A stretch of DNA of 5,907 nucleotides from an uncultured Porphyromonadaceae bacterium (lineage in GTDB: Bacteria; Bacteroidota; Bacteroidia; Bacteroidales; Muribaculaceae), in NCBI GenBank assembly GCA_900551515.1, contig URWH01000124.1, forward strand, positions 1-5,907, in the 5' to 3' direction. This document shows positions 1 to 5,907 of this stretch, piece after piece. Numbering within the stretch: the stretch's first letter is position 1; every line of letters begins with the position of its first letter. The notes under the pieces are model-generated. The model had not been told where the DNA came from. It searched no databases and was given only the letters and a program-made list of their open reading frames with translations. Position numbers and translations under genes: made by a program.

Positions 1-162
1 GGGTTACTTTACTTCATGCCGTACAGTTCTTCGATGGTTTACATTCCTTTACATTCTGGCGGTAAATATGCCAACTGAGGTTCCCCCCGCCGTGTCTTGT
101 CATGTCAAATTCCGGTTATCAAAATAATTCAACGCCCATTGAAATAAAAAACCGATCTGATC
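1..162. other. Non-coding flank, no gene recognised
   Basis: I see no supportable gene here. Short open stretches exist on both strands (for example about 26 codons on the plus strand from the window edge to a TGA near 76), but none resembles a known protein and none has a credible start. A nine-base direct repeat, TTTACATTC, occurs at 38-46 and 48-56. There is no convincing Bacteroidetes promoter of the TTTG / TAnnTTTG kind. The stretch probably holds the 5' flank of the adjacent transposase remnant or decayed mobile DNA, but no terminal inverted repeat could be identified. Confidence 0.4.
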
Positions 163-387
163 GTGAGCCAGAAACTGATTGTCAGGGCATCTCTGCCCCA
201 ATCCATGACATTGCCCCGGAAACATGACCTTTTCGATATCATTGACGCGATATTTTACATAACCAAGACCGGTTGCCAATGGAATATGCTTACGAATGAC
301 TATCCGTCGTGGCGTATCGTCTGCCACCATTCCCGGGATTGGTCAGACCGTGGATTGTTCGTATCCATCCGAAAAAAGCCGACTTGA
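163..387 (+). pseudogene. Truncated IS5-family transposase, N-terminal remnant
   Basis: The reading frame starts at a GTG and gives 74 residues. Residues 20-66 look like the N-terminal helix-turn-helix region (DUF4096 type) of IS5-family transposases: PRKHDL, then DAIFYITKTGCQWNML, then a YPSWRIV segment and RDWSDRGLF. In intact relatives this domain precedes a DDE catalytic domain and the protein is usually around 250 residues. Here the catalytic part is absent, because homology stops near position 360, where an unrelated inverted-repeat cluster begins and supplies the last codons and the stop. The usual N-terminal 'LTDxQW' segment is not evident in frame, so there may also be an upstream frameshift. 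The normally aromatic YYYF before RDW reads CHHS, which fits point decay. It cannot be an active transposase. It runs convergent to the large minus-strand gene block. Identification as IS5-type is from recognition of the motif pattern, not a search. Confidence 0.75.
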
Positions 388-452
388 TTTTGTCAGGTCG
401 GCTTTTTTAGGATGGATACCAAAATCAAGTCGGCTTTTTTCGGACGGATACG
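360..452. repeat. Three-copy nested inverted/direct repeat
   Basis: Copy A (360-392) is inverted relative to copy C (420-452), with 32 of 33 positions complementary; the only difference is at 445. Copy B (393-419) lies between them in the same orientation as C and is complementary to A at 25 of 27 positions. B and C are therefore direct repeats, and both are inverted against A. A can form a tight hairpin with B (5-base loop) or a longer one with C (27-base spacer), but not both at once. The matches were found by direct reading of the sequence. The left boundary coincides with the point where the transposase similarity ends. Confidence 0.85.
361..419. terminator. Long hairpin, probable bidirectional intrinsic terminator
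   Basis: Bases 361-387 pair with 393-419 around a five-base loop (388-392). The 27-bp stem is interrupted by one G-T (G-U in RNA) pair, 384 with 396, and one G-A mismatch, 371 with 409. The core is AAAAAAGCCGAC on the left and GTCGGCTTTTTT on the right, so transcripts from either strand make a GC-rich stem followed by a U-tract. It lies about 80-140 bases beyond the stop of the acyltransferase gene and would end the minus-strand operon. On the other strand it would stop read-through from the transposase side. The role is inferred from structure and position. A further copy of the element to the right can compete for the left arm. Confidence 0.7.
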
Positions 453-500
453 CAAAACCGACGCATAGATTGCAACCGCTTCAGGCAGTCGGGGCTGATA
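453..500 (-). other. 3' untranslated stretch of the acyltransferase gene
   Basis: These 48 bases lie between the stop codon of the MBOAT gene and the hairpin cluster. Nothing coding or strongly structured was seen. It is expected to be transcribed as the 3' end of the minus-strand operon before termination in the adjacent repeat. Confidence 0.4.
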
Positions 501-1988
501 TCAGTACTGGAAATAAATGAAGGGGACAATCTCGCCTTTGCGCTGAATGACAACGAAAATCAGCAAAGCGAGCACGAGAGCCTGCGCAATGAGCGGCATG
601 GCATTATAGGTGGATTTCAGGCGTGCTGTCAACCGTTCCGGCATATAATGCATCGCATAGGCAACGAACATCACAATGATAATTGCAGCATAGCCTTCCC
701 AGAACTGAGTGATCACCTGCAGATGGAAATTGTGGCGGATCTGGGCCCACATCTCCCCTACTTTCTCCAACGATCGCGCGCGGAAGAACACAAAGCTCAG
801 CGCGATGAGATTGAATGTAATGAATATGTTGAAGGCGCGCCGCCACCACCGGTTGCGATTCTCCGGCTTCACACGCGGCAGAATCTGACGGATCATTTTG
901 TGCCCTACGAGGAATGAGCCCTGCAGTGCGCCCCATATAAGATACATCCACGAAGCGCCGTGCCAGAGACCGCCAATCACCATGGTACACATGAGGTTGA
1001 AGTAATGACGCAATTTCCCGCACCGGTTTCCACCGAGAGGTATATAGACATAGTCGCGCAGCCACGTTGATAACGAGATGTGCCAGCGGTGCCAGAATTC
1101 CGTGGGGCTCTGCGATTTGAACGGCGAACGGAAGTTGTCGAGGAACTGATATCCCATCAGCAGGGCAAGGCCGATAGCCATGTCGCTGTAGCCGGAAAAG
1201 TCGCAGTAAAGCTGGATGACAAAGCCATAGATGGCGGTGACTACTTCAAAGCCGGTGTAGAGCGCGGGATTGTCAAACACACGGTCGACAAAATTGACGC
1301 TGATAAAGTCGGCCACCAGCACCTTCTTGAACAGGCCACACATTATTAGGAACAAACCTTCGCTCGTCATGGCGCGGCTTGCCACCGGATTGGCCATTAC
1401 CTGCGGAAGCATATCCTTGGCTCGAACGACGGGACCGGCCAGCAGCGGCGGGAAGAATGTGAGGTAGAAAGCATATGCGAGGAAATCACGGCAGGCGTGG
1501 ATCACTCCGCGATAAATGTCGACGATGTAGCTGATCGAACGGAATGTGAAGAAGGATATGCCCGCCGGAAGAATAATGTCAAGAGCATTGAAATCTCTGC
1601 CTGTGAAATTGGCGAACGTCTCGTAGATGAGGTTGAAATATTTAAACCACACGAGCATGCCGACGTTGATCACCACATTCAGAGCCACAATGAGCCGCTT
1701 CTGCCAGTTATGCCGGCATCTCTCCATGAGTATTCCGAGAAAGTAGTCGCTGAGGCAAACGCCGAGAAGGATGAAACAATATTCGGCCGACGACTTATAG
1801 TAGAAATAAAGAGAAAATGCAATGACAAACAGAAACTTGGCAGTCCGGTGTTTACGCATCAGCTGATATATTGCGAGAAATACCGCAAACAGGATCAGGA
1901 ATAATCCGGTGTTGAACATCAGCGGATTATACTGATCGTATTTCAGCAACGCGAGCAGATTGTCGAAGTTGATAACAGAATCGGACAT
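501..1988 (-). CDS. AlgI-like MBOAT family O-acyltransferase
   Basis: A 495-residue polytopic inner-membrane protein, the usual size for bacterial AlgI/DltB/PatA-type MBOAT enzymes. These pass an acyl group, typically acetyl, across the membrane for O-acylation of an extracytoplasmic polymer. Family motifs appear in order: FFPPLLAGPVVRA (about 178-190), YCDFSGYSDMAIG (261-273), NFRSPF (285-290), EFWHRWHISLSTW (297-309), YIPLGGNR (315-322) and GLWHGASW (340-347). His343 is the expected invariant catalytic histidine and His300/His303 lie in the other conserved block. Roughly ten hydrophobic spans are visible, beginning near 26-44, and the protein ends PFIYFQY as many relatives do. The residue after WHGASW is Met where Asn or another polar residue is common. 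The first 23 residues precede the usual 'LMFNTGLF' beginning of AlgI, but such an extension is common in Bacteroidetes, so I kept the ATG at 1988. It follows two SGNH genes, the usual partners of such enzymes. The substrate is unknown. Confidence 0.93.
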   Translation of the reverse strand: MSDSVINFDNLLALLKYDQYNPLMFNTGLFLILFAVFLAIYQLMRKHRTAKFLFVIAFSLYFYYKSSAEYCFILLGVCLSDYFLGILMERCRHNWQKRLIVALNVVINVGMLVWFKYFNLIYETFANFTGRDFNALDIILPAGISFFTFRSISYIVDIYRGVIHACRDFLAYAFYLTFFPPLLAGPVVRAKDMLPQVMANPVASRAMTSEGLFLIMCGLFKKVLVADFISVNFVDRVFDNPALYTGFEVVTAIYGFVIQLYCDFSGYSDMAIGLALLMGYQFLDNFRSPFKSQSPTEFWHRWHISLSTWLRDYVYIPLGGNRCGKLRHYFNLMCTMVIGGLWHGASWMYLIWGALQGSFLVGHKMIRQILPRVKPENRNRWWRRAFNIFITFNLIALSFVFFRARSLEKVGEMWAQIRHNFHLQVITQFWEGYAAIIIVMFVAYAMHYMPERLTARLKSTYNAMPLIAQALVLALLIFVVIQRKGEIVPFIYFQY

Positions 1989-2036
1989 TTCGTGAGACGT
2001 AAGATTTATGTCGATGGTTTGCTCTGAGAATAACGG
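1989..2036 (-). other. 48-nt intergenic gap before the acyltransferase gene
   Basis: This is the only non-overlapping junction in the gene block. No good match to the Bacteroidetes promoter (TTTG near -33, TAnnTTTG near -7) is visible, and there is no Shine-Dalgarno sequence, which is normal for this phylum. An interrupted palindrome, AATAAC-G-GTTATT, spans 2029-2041 over the upstream stop codon. It is too short to act alone as a terminator. The acyltransferase is most simply read as co-transcribed with the genes before it. Confidence 0.4.
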
Positions 2037-3356
2037 TTATTTGGACTGGGAGAAAGCCTCTCTCAAAGCCTGATACATCAGCAATCCCTGGAGTTTATAT
2101 CCTTTAATGCTGTGATGGATGCGATCGCCGCTAAAAAGGCCGTCCTTAATCCATTTGTTGGATGCGCCGTCGCCTCCAGCCACGGTGTACCAGTCGTAGA
2201 CCGGGATGTGGTTTTCCTTGCCATAATTGACGATGACATCCCTGACGCGCTCCACATTGTCGTTGACGCTATAGCCTTTGACCCGGCGGGAGGACCGGCG
2301 CCTGCGTCCTTTCTTTTTGCGACCTTTGACAGTGGTGTAGACAATGCGCTGACATTCCATCGGTGTGACAAGCAGTATAGCAGTTTCGGGATTGGCATGG
2401 CGTATATCCTTGACCAGGCGATCGATCTCATTTTTAATAGATCCGGCGTTAGACCGGCCGAAAGCTTCGTTTGTACCAAGAGAGATGATAACGAGATCGG
2501 GGTGAATCGGAGCTATGCCCTCCCCGATCTTGCCGATGCGGTTGTAAGTGCTATAGGCCGCTCCGTTGTTTCCGATCGTATGGTAAAAGAGGCCGGGACG
2601 GTTGCCCGAGAGGTTTGCTCCGAAAAGAGTGAGGTCGCCGGCCGAATCGAAATATATGCGTGCTGCGGTGACATCACGCGACAGGGAAATGTGAGTGTAG
2701 TTTTTTGAGGGCTCGGCCTGAAAAGGGATGAGATTGCCATCGGCATCCGTGACCGAAGTGACATAGAACTGACCGTTATGAAACACCGTGATAGCCGAGA
2801 AAGGATTGTAGTCGGTAGTCTCGGAGGTAGCCACAAGGAAGTTGGACCTGGGGTTGACCGGAGTGATAGATGTGCCGGTAAATCCCATGGTGCGTGGCCA
2901 GTTCTGACTCATCAGCCTGACGGCATTCCAGCTAAGCGTGCTCGAAAAGGAGTAATCGACAGGCTGATTGGTAGAGCTTAGACGGAGAGGCGTGATCAGA
3001 CCACGGCCGGCATTGCCGAAGTCGTACTGAAGATTGTTTCTGATCTCCGATGTGGCATAATCGGCCTGCAGATGGCTGTCGCCGATGTGTATGATGTTGG
3101 CGGGCTGAGCGTAGGAGCGGGCTAAGGCGCTGCGTAGTTTCGACCAGTCGGCGCCATTGAGATTGATGTGGTTTTTCCCTTTTTTTATAAATGAAGGAAC
3201 AACGATGTCGAAATCATCGTCGATGCCATCGATAACGGGATTCTCACGTATCTCGGTTTCATCTTCCGATTCGTCATCGCGTTCGATGTCATCCTGTGCG
3301 GAGGCCGCAAACGTAAGGAGAGAAGAGGCGAGCAGTATTAAAAATTTGCGGGTCAT
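2037..3356 (-). CDS. Secreted SGNH/GDSL-type hydrolase or acyltransferase
   Basis: A 439-residue protein with a Sec signal peptide (MTRKFLILLASSLLTFAASA, cleavage likely after residue 20). There is no lipobox Cys, so it is predicted to be periplasmic or secreted, not a lipoprotein. SGNH landmarks follow: block I IIHIGDSH (88-95, nucleophile Ser94), a GNAGRGL segment (114-120), block II-like GNNGAAY (262-268), block III LGTNEAFG (293-300, Asn296), and block V DRIHH (411-415, Asp411 and His414). The roughly 140 residues between blocks I and II look beta-rich, as in related Bacteroidetes proteins with an inserted domain. Two oddities are a very acidic stretch at 22-50 and a dense Arg/Lys cluster at 344-361 between blocks III and V. 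Its ATG overlaps the preceding SGNH gene's stop by 4 nt (ATGA), which implies translational coupling. It probably transfers or removes acyl groups on a surface glycan together with the downstream MBOAT. Transferase versus esterase cannot be decided from sequence. Confidence 0.85.
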   Translation of the reverse strand: MTRKFLILLASSLLTFAASAQDDIERDDESEDETEIRENPVIDGIDDDFDIVVPSFIKKGKNHINLNGADWSKLRSALARSYAQPANIIHIGDSHLQADYATSEIRNNLQYDFGNAGRGLITPLRLSSTNQPVDYSFSSTLSWNAVRLMSQNWPRTMGFTGTSITPVNPRSNFLVATSETTDYNPFSAITVFHNGQFYVTSVTDADGNLIPFQAEPSKNYTHISLSRDVTAARIYFDSAGDLTLFGANLSGNRPGLFYHTIGNNGAAYSTYNRIGKIGEGIAPIHPDLVIISLGTNEAFGRSNAGSIKNEIDRLVKDIRHANPETAILLVTPMECQRIVYTTVKGRKKKGRRRRSSRRVKGYSVNDNVERVRDVIVNYGKENHIPVYDWYTVAGGDGASNKWIKDGLFSGDRIHHSIKGYKLQGLLMYQALREAFSQSK

Positions 3357-4723
3357 TTATTGAGATTGATTTGAATTGCTTTGAACAGCGGGGTGGCAAG
3401 TTCGCGTCCGCCTTTATGGTTCAGGTGTATATAGTCTTTGTTGGCAAGGCCGTCGCGTGTCCAGCGCACGATGGCGTCCTCGCCGCCCATTGCTTCGCGG
3501 GTGTCCCAGAAAAGGGTGCGAGTGCGGCGTGCGGCTTCGCGCTGTGCTTCAACCATATATTGGGCTGATGACATGGAGTGGACCTCCGTACCGCGTTTCG
3601 AACCGCGGTCGCCGATGCCCATGATGAGGATGTCGGCGTTGGGGAAGCACTGCCGGACATGCACGATCACCGATTCCATGCGCTTACGGTAGGAGTCGAA
3701 ATTCTTTTGGCCGGCCGACATTGCGTTGATGCCGAATTCAAGGATTATGAGGTCGTAGTTGACATATTTCGACATCTGAGCCGAAAGGTCGGTGTTGACT
3801 TTGGAAAGCGTAACACCTGAAAAACCGCGCGACGACATGCAGTCGACGTTGACGCCCTTGGTGTCGGAGAGCCAGACACCGAGTGCGATCAATGATGTTT
3901 TGTTGGCCGTGACGTTGAATTTGTCGGTATTTTCATCAACGGTAATGGCCTGCAGCGATTCGGAGCCTTTGATATCGTAGGTCTTGGTGCCGGATGCTGT
4001 TTCGACCGTAATCTGCGTGGAGTCGGGGGATATGAACAGGAATGTCGAACGGTTCCAGCGGTCGATATTGGCGAAAGATTTTGATCCGCTGTAAGTGGAA
4101 GTGGTCGGAGACGTAAGCTTGTAATAATGCTGCGTCAGGCCCATGTAGCGATCGTCGAATTTTCCGTTTGCAGCAAATTCTTTCCAGCCTTTGCCGCCTC
4201 CCTGCCGCACGCTTTTGCGGAAACCGGGGAATTCGGAATACATGTTGACGTAGCCGACGCCCGTACCGCCATATTGTTTTTGCATGAATTCACGCAGATC
4301 TTCGGTCAGGATATCACCTTCGATGTAGCTGTCGCCAATCACGGCGATGCGTGCAAGCCGGTCAGACGAAATCGCATTGCGGAGATGCTCAAGGCCGCGG
4401 CCGGATTCCGTATAGTCCTCAATGACCACCTGCTCGCCCTGCTTGGTGGGCTGAACGGCAATCAAAGGCTTGTTGTCGATTGAATTAAGCGTGGTGTCGA
4501 CCTTGCGTTTATCTTCTTCAATCGCTTCGGCAAGGCAGGGGTCGATGGTTGCGCCCGAGATGTCTTTTTCTTCCGGCAATCCGATGTTGAGAATGTCGGA
4601 AAAGAGATTGAAATCACTGATTCGGCCTCCGGTCCATTTGCTGAGGGGCAGGAACGAGATGCCGATTAATATTGCTATTGCTGAAAAAACTATGATTACT
4701 ATACGCCAGGCGTTATGTTTCAT
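3353..4723 (-). CDS. Membrane-anchored SGNH/GDSL-type protein
   Basis: A 456-residue protein with an uncleaved-looking N-terminal membrane anchor (about residues 7-27, preceded by Lys and Arg). The rest is predicted to lie in the periplasm, followed by a low-similarity linker to about 105. SGNH motifs: block I IAVIGDSYIEGD (126-137, nucleophile Ser132), GGTGVGYVNMY (152-162), block II SSRGFSG (297-303, Gly300), block III LEFGINAMS (328-336, Asn333), and block V DYIHLNHKGG (430-439, Asp430 and His433). The C-terminal pattern DTREAMGGEDAI...LANKDYIHLN is typical of a Bacteroidetes SGNH group often annotated only as GDSL-like lipase/acylhydrolase. Anchored SGNH proteins are the usual periplasmic partners of MBOAT exporters (AlgJ, PatB and DltD logic), so this is the better candidate for the direct acyl acceptor/transferase here. 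It overlaps the upstream menF by 11 nt and the downstream SGNH gene by 4 nt. The family call is firm; the biochemical role is inferred. Confidence 0.87.
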   Translation of the reverse strand: MKHNAWRIVIIVFSAIAILIGISFLPLSKWTGGRISDFNLFSDILNIGLPEEKDISGATIDPCLAEAIEEDKRKVDTTLNSIDNKPLIAVQPTKQGEQVVIEDYTESGRGLEHLRNAISSDRLARIAVIGDSYIEGDILTEDLREFMQKQYGGTGVGYVNMYSEFPGFRKSVRQGGGKGWKEFAANGKFDDRYMGLTQHYYKLTSPTTSTYSGSKSFANIDRWNRSTFLFISPDSTQITVETASGTKTYDIKGSESLQAITVDENTDKFNVTANKTSLIALGVWLSDTKGVNVDCMSSRGFSGVTLSKVNTDLSAQMSKYVNYDLIILEFGINAMSAGQKNFDSYRKRMESVIVHVRQCFPNADILIMGIGDRGSKRGTEVHSMSSAQYMVEAQREAARRTRTLFWDTREAMGGEDAIVRWTRDGLANKDYIHLNHKGGRELATPLFKAIQINLNK

Positions 4724-5843
4724 GACTGAATGATGATAATCTTGAAGATTGGTCGGATAAAATATTTATGAGAGAGGCCATTTTGGATTTGGCTTCCAGC
4801 CATTCGCTTTCAGACAAAGAATGGCAAGTGAGCCCGCCGCCGCCGTAGAGGGTGTAGGTGTGCGGATCCTTTCCTGCGAACGGCTGTGTGAAAGCGCAGC
4901 GGAGATTGACGAAGAAAGATGAGCGTTCGGGACTGCTTACTCCGACGAAACCGCCGTAGCAATTGCGCCGGAACTGTTCATTTTGTGTTATGAGAGCCAT
5001 CGCTTTATCTCGCGGGTAACCGCATAGGGCCGGAGTGGGACTCAGTTGCGGCAGGAGTGCCTGAAGGTCGATGCGCGAGGCCTTTGCGCGGATGAGGTGA
5101 CACATGTGTTCGATATCGCCGAATTTCACACGCGCTCTTTCCGGGCGTGACACGCTATCGCAAAAAGGCGTCAGGATGCCGACGATATAATCAGTGACTA
5201 TGTTGTGCTCAAGAGTGTTTTTGCGATCCCAGGGCTCGTCGTCGGCAGCGCGGCGGGTGCCGGCGAGTGACATGGATGTGATGTCGCCGCTTAGACGGTC
5301 GACTGAGAGCAAAAGCTCGGGCGTGGCTCCAATCCACACATCCGATTCGGGAGTGCAGTAGATGTAGCGGAAGCAGGAAGGGTGCTTGCTGAAATAGGCG
5401 TCGGCAACCGTTGCCGGATCCAGTGACGACGGGATGGTGACGACGTGCGACAGGACTACTTTCTCCGATTCGGAAGAGATGGCGGCGGTTATGGATTCGA
5501 CCTGACGGCGATATGACTCGTAGCCGGTTGATTCATAGGCTGTAGTTGAGGATGCATTTACCTCCGGAAGCGAGTCGGCAAGGGCAATCGCTTCCGAGGA
5601 AGAAAGCTCGCGCCGGATACCATAGGCATGAAGGGTATCATTTACTTCAAAACGGTTGAAAAGAAACCCGTTGAACCCGTCGATTTCTGCAGGCGAGATG
5701 GCGCAGCCATCGGTGTGCCGCCGCGGATCGGAGGCGATGAACGAGCAATGCGCATCGCCCGGCATAGCATACACGGCAAACGGTATGCCATGCGTGATGC
5801 ACAGGCTGATAGCATGCTTTATGTCGTCATCGAGCAGAAACAT
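4713..5843 (-). CDS. menF: Isochorismate synthase (chorismate-binding enzyme)
   Basis: This enzyme converts chorismate to isochorismate, the first committed step of menaquinone synthesis in the cytoplasm. Numbered from the ATG at 5843 (376 residues), the motifs are: KVVLS (128-132, Lys128 aligning with the general base Lys147 of EntC), IGATPELLL (171-179, Glu176 as the likely general acid), SLAGTRR (192-198), LEHNIV (211-216, Mg2+-binding Glu212), HLIRA (249-253), LSPTPALCG (267-275), CYGGFVG (295-301), YGGGGLT (333-339) and ESEWLEAKSKM (345-355, second metal-binding Glu region). All key positions seem present, so it should be active. An in-frame TTG at 5858 would add five residues. I prefer the ATG, although both overlap the upstream gene. 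A siderophore or salicylate role (EntC-like) is formally possible, but no such genes are nearby. Unusually, menD does not follow; the 3' end overlaps an SGNH gene by 11 nt. Confidence 0.9.
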   Translation of the reverse strand: MFLLDDDIKHAISLCITHGIPFAVYAMPGDAHCSFIASDPRRHTDGCAISPAEIDGFNGFLFNRFEVNDTLHAYGIRRELSSSEAIALADSLPEVNASSTTAYESTGYESYRRQVESITAAISSESEKVVLSHVVTIPSSLDPATVADAYFSKHPSCFRYIYCTPESDVWIGATPELLLSVDRLSGDITSMSLAGTRRAADDEPWDRKNTLEHNIVTDYIVGILTPFCDSVSRPERARVKFGDIEHMCHLIRAKASRIDLQALLPQLSPTPALCGYPRDKAMALITQNEQFRRNCYGGFVGVSSPERSSFFVNLRCAFTQPFAGKDPHTYTLYGGGGLTCHSLSESEWLEAKSKMASLINILSDQSSRLSSFSHET

Positions 5844-5907
5844 CGGTCGGTCTGGCAATTAATTCAAACGGGAGAGCATCGGTGATCTCAACGTCGTAGA
5901 ACTCCCC
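5827..5907 (-). CDS. rimO: C-terminal end of probable RimO methylthiotransferase (partial)
   Basis: The minus-strand frame entering at the window edge is open for 26 codons and stops at TGA (5829-5827). It reads GEFYDVEITDALPFELIARP plus six more residues. This resembles the last strand of the TRAM domain that closes RimO and MiaB radical-SAM methylthiotransferases (pattern G-x-F-y-x-V-x-I-T-x-A-x-x-F/Y-x-L-i). The acidic/aromatic 'PFEL' form suits RimO, which methylthiolates ribosomal protein S12, better than MiaB. The menF ATG lies inside its last codons (17-nt overlap, or 32 nt if the TTG is used), so the two are probably translationally coupled. Only a short tail is visible, so the TRAM call is moderately sure and the choice of RimO less so. 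Confidence 0.6.
   Translation of the reverse strand, partial: GEFYDVEITDALPFELIARPTDVSAR

Noticed and set aside
9..38. Possible C-terminal tail of a minus-strand protein near the left edge (TIEELYGMK then stop)
   Set aside because: An in-frame stop lies immediately upstream, leaving nine residues, too few to support a gene.
100..330. A 76-codon minus-strand open frame across the transposase remnant
   Set aside because: The plus-strand frame carries the transposase motif pattern. The minus-strand translation resembles nothing and is best read as its complement.
360..452. Invertible promoter (phase-variation switch) bounded by the inverted repeats
   Set aside because: The spacer between arms A and C is only 27 bases, is itself a copy of the repeat and has no promoter-like motif. 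A terminator or repeat element fits better.
360..452. CRISPR array
   Set aside because: The copies are in mixed orientation, adjacent without uniform unique spacers, and there are only three.
296..520. A 74-codon plus-strand frame across the repeat cluster
   Set aside because: Its composition is created by the inverted repeats, it has no recognisable start context, and it runs antisense into the end of the acyltransferase gene.
604..1904. Several open frames of 65-153 codons inside the acyltransferase gene, on both strands
   Set aside because: They overlap a gene with full MBOAT motifs and have no membrane segments or family features of their own.
2112..2708. A 198-codon open frame on the plus strand
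   Set aside because: It lies wholly inside the secreted SGNH gene on the opposite strand. It has no recognisable domain, and the minus-strand frame has a signal peptide and complete SGNH motifs.

Overview
The window looks like chromosomal DNA of a Bacteroidales bacterium, plausibly a moderate-GC gut lineage of the Muribaculaceae type. This is inferred from the protein styles: an AlgI-like acyltransferase with the N-terminal extension and PFIYFQ-type end common in Bacteroidetes, SGNH proteins of the kind ending in 'LANKDYIHLNHKGG', and short or overlapping gene junctions without clear Shine-Dalgarno sequences. The assignment is an inference; no rRNA or other marker is present.

The right-hand nine tenths (about 501-5907) is one compact block of genes on the minus strand. 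Read in the direction of transcription, it has: the last 26 codons of a TRAM-domain protein, probably the ribosomal protein S12 methylthiotransferase RimO; an isochorismate synthase (menF); a membrane-anchored SGNH/GDSL protein; a secreted SGNH/GDSL protein; and an AlgI-type MBOAT O-acyltransferase. The first three junctions overlap (17, 11 and 4 nt) and only 48 nt separates the last two genes, so the set is very likely one transcript. No convincing promoter is visible inside it.

Functionally, the last three genes have the ingredients of an envelope or exopolysaccharide O-acylation system. A polytopic MBOAT protein moves acyl groups, usually acetyl, across the inner membrane, and extracytoplasmic SGNH proteins transfer them to, or remove them from, a glycan. 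This follows the logic of AlgI with AlgJ/AlgX, PatA with PatB, and DltB with DltD. The glycan substrate cannot be told from this window. The odd partner is menF (menaquinone synthesis), which is not followed by menD and instead overlaps the first acylation gene.

The left 500 bases hold no intact gene. They contain the decayed N-terminal end of an IS5-type transposase on the plus strand. This runs directly into a cluster of three related copies of a 27-33 bp element, arranged so that the first can pair with either of the other two. The cluster lies just beyond the end of the acyltransferase gene and carries the A-tract/GC-stem/T-tract form of a bidirectional intrinsic terminator.
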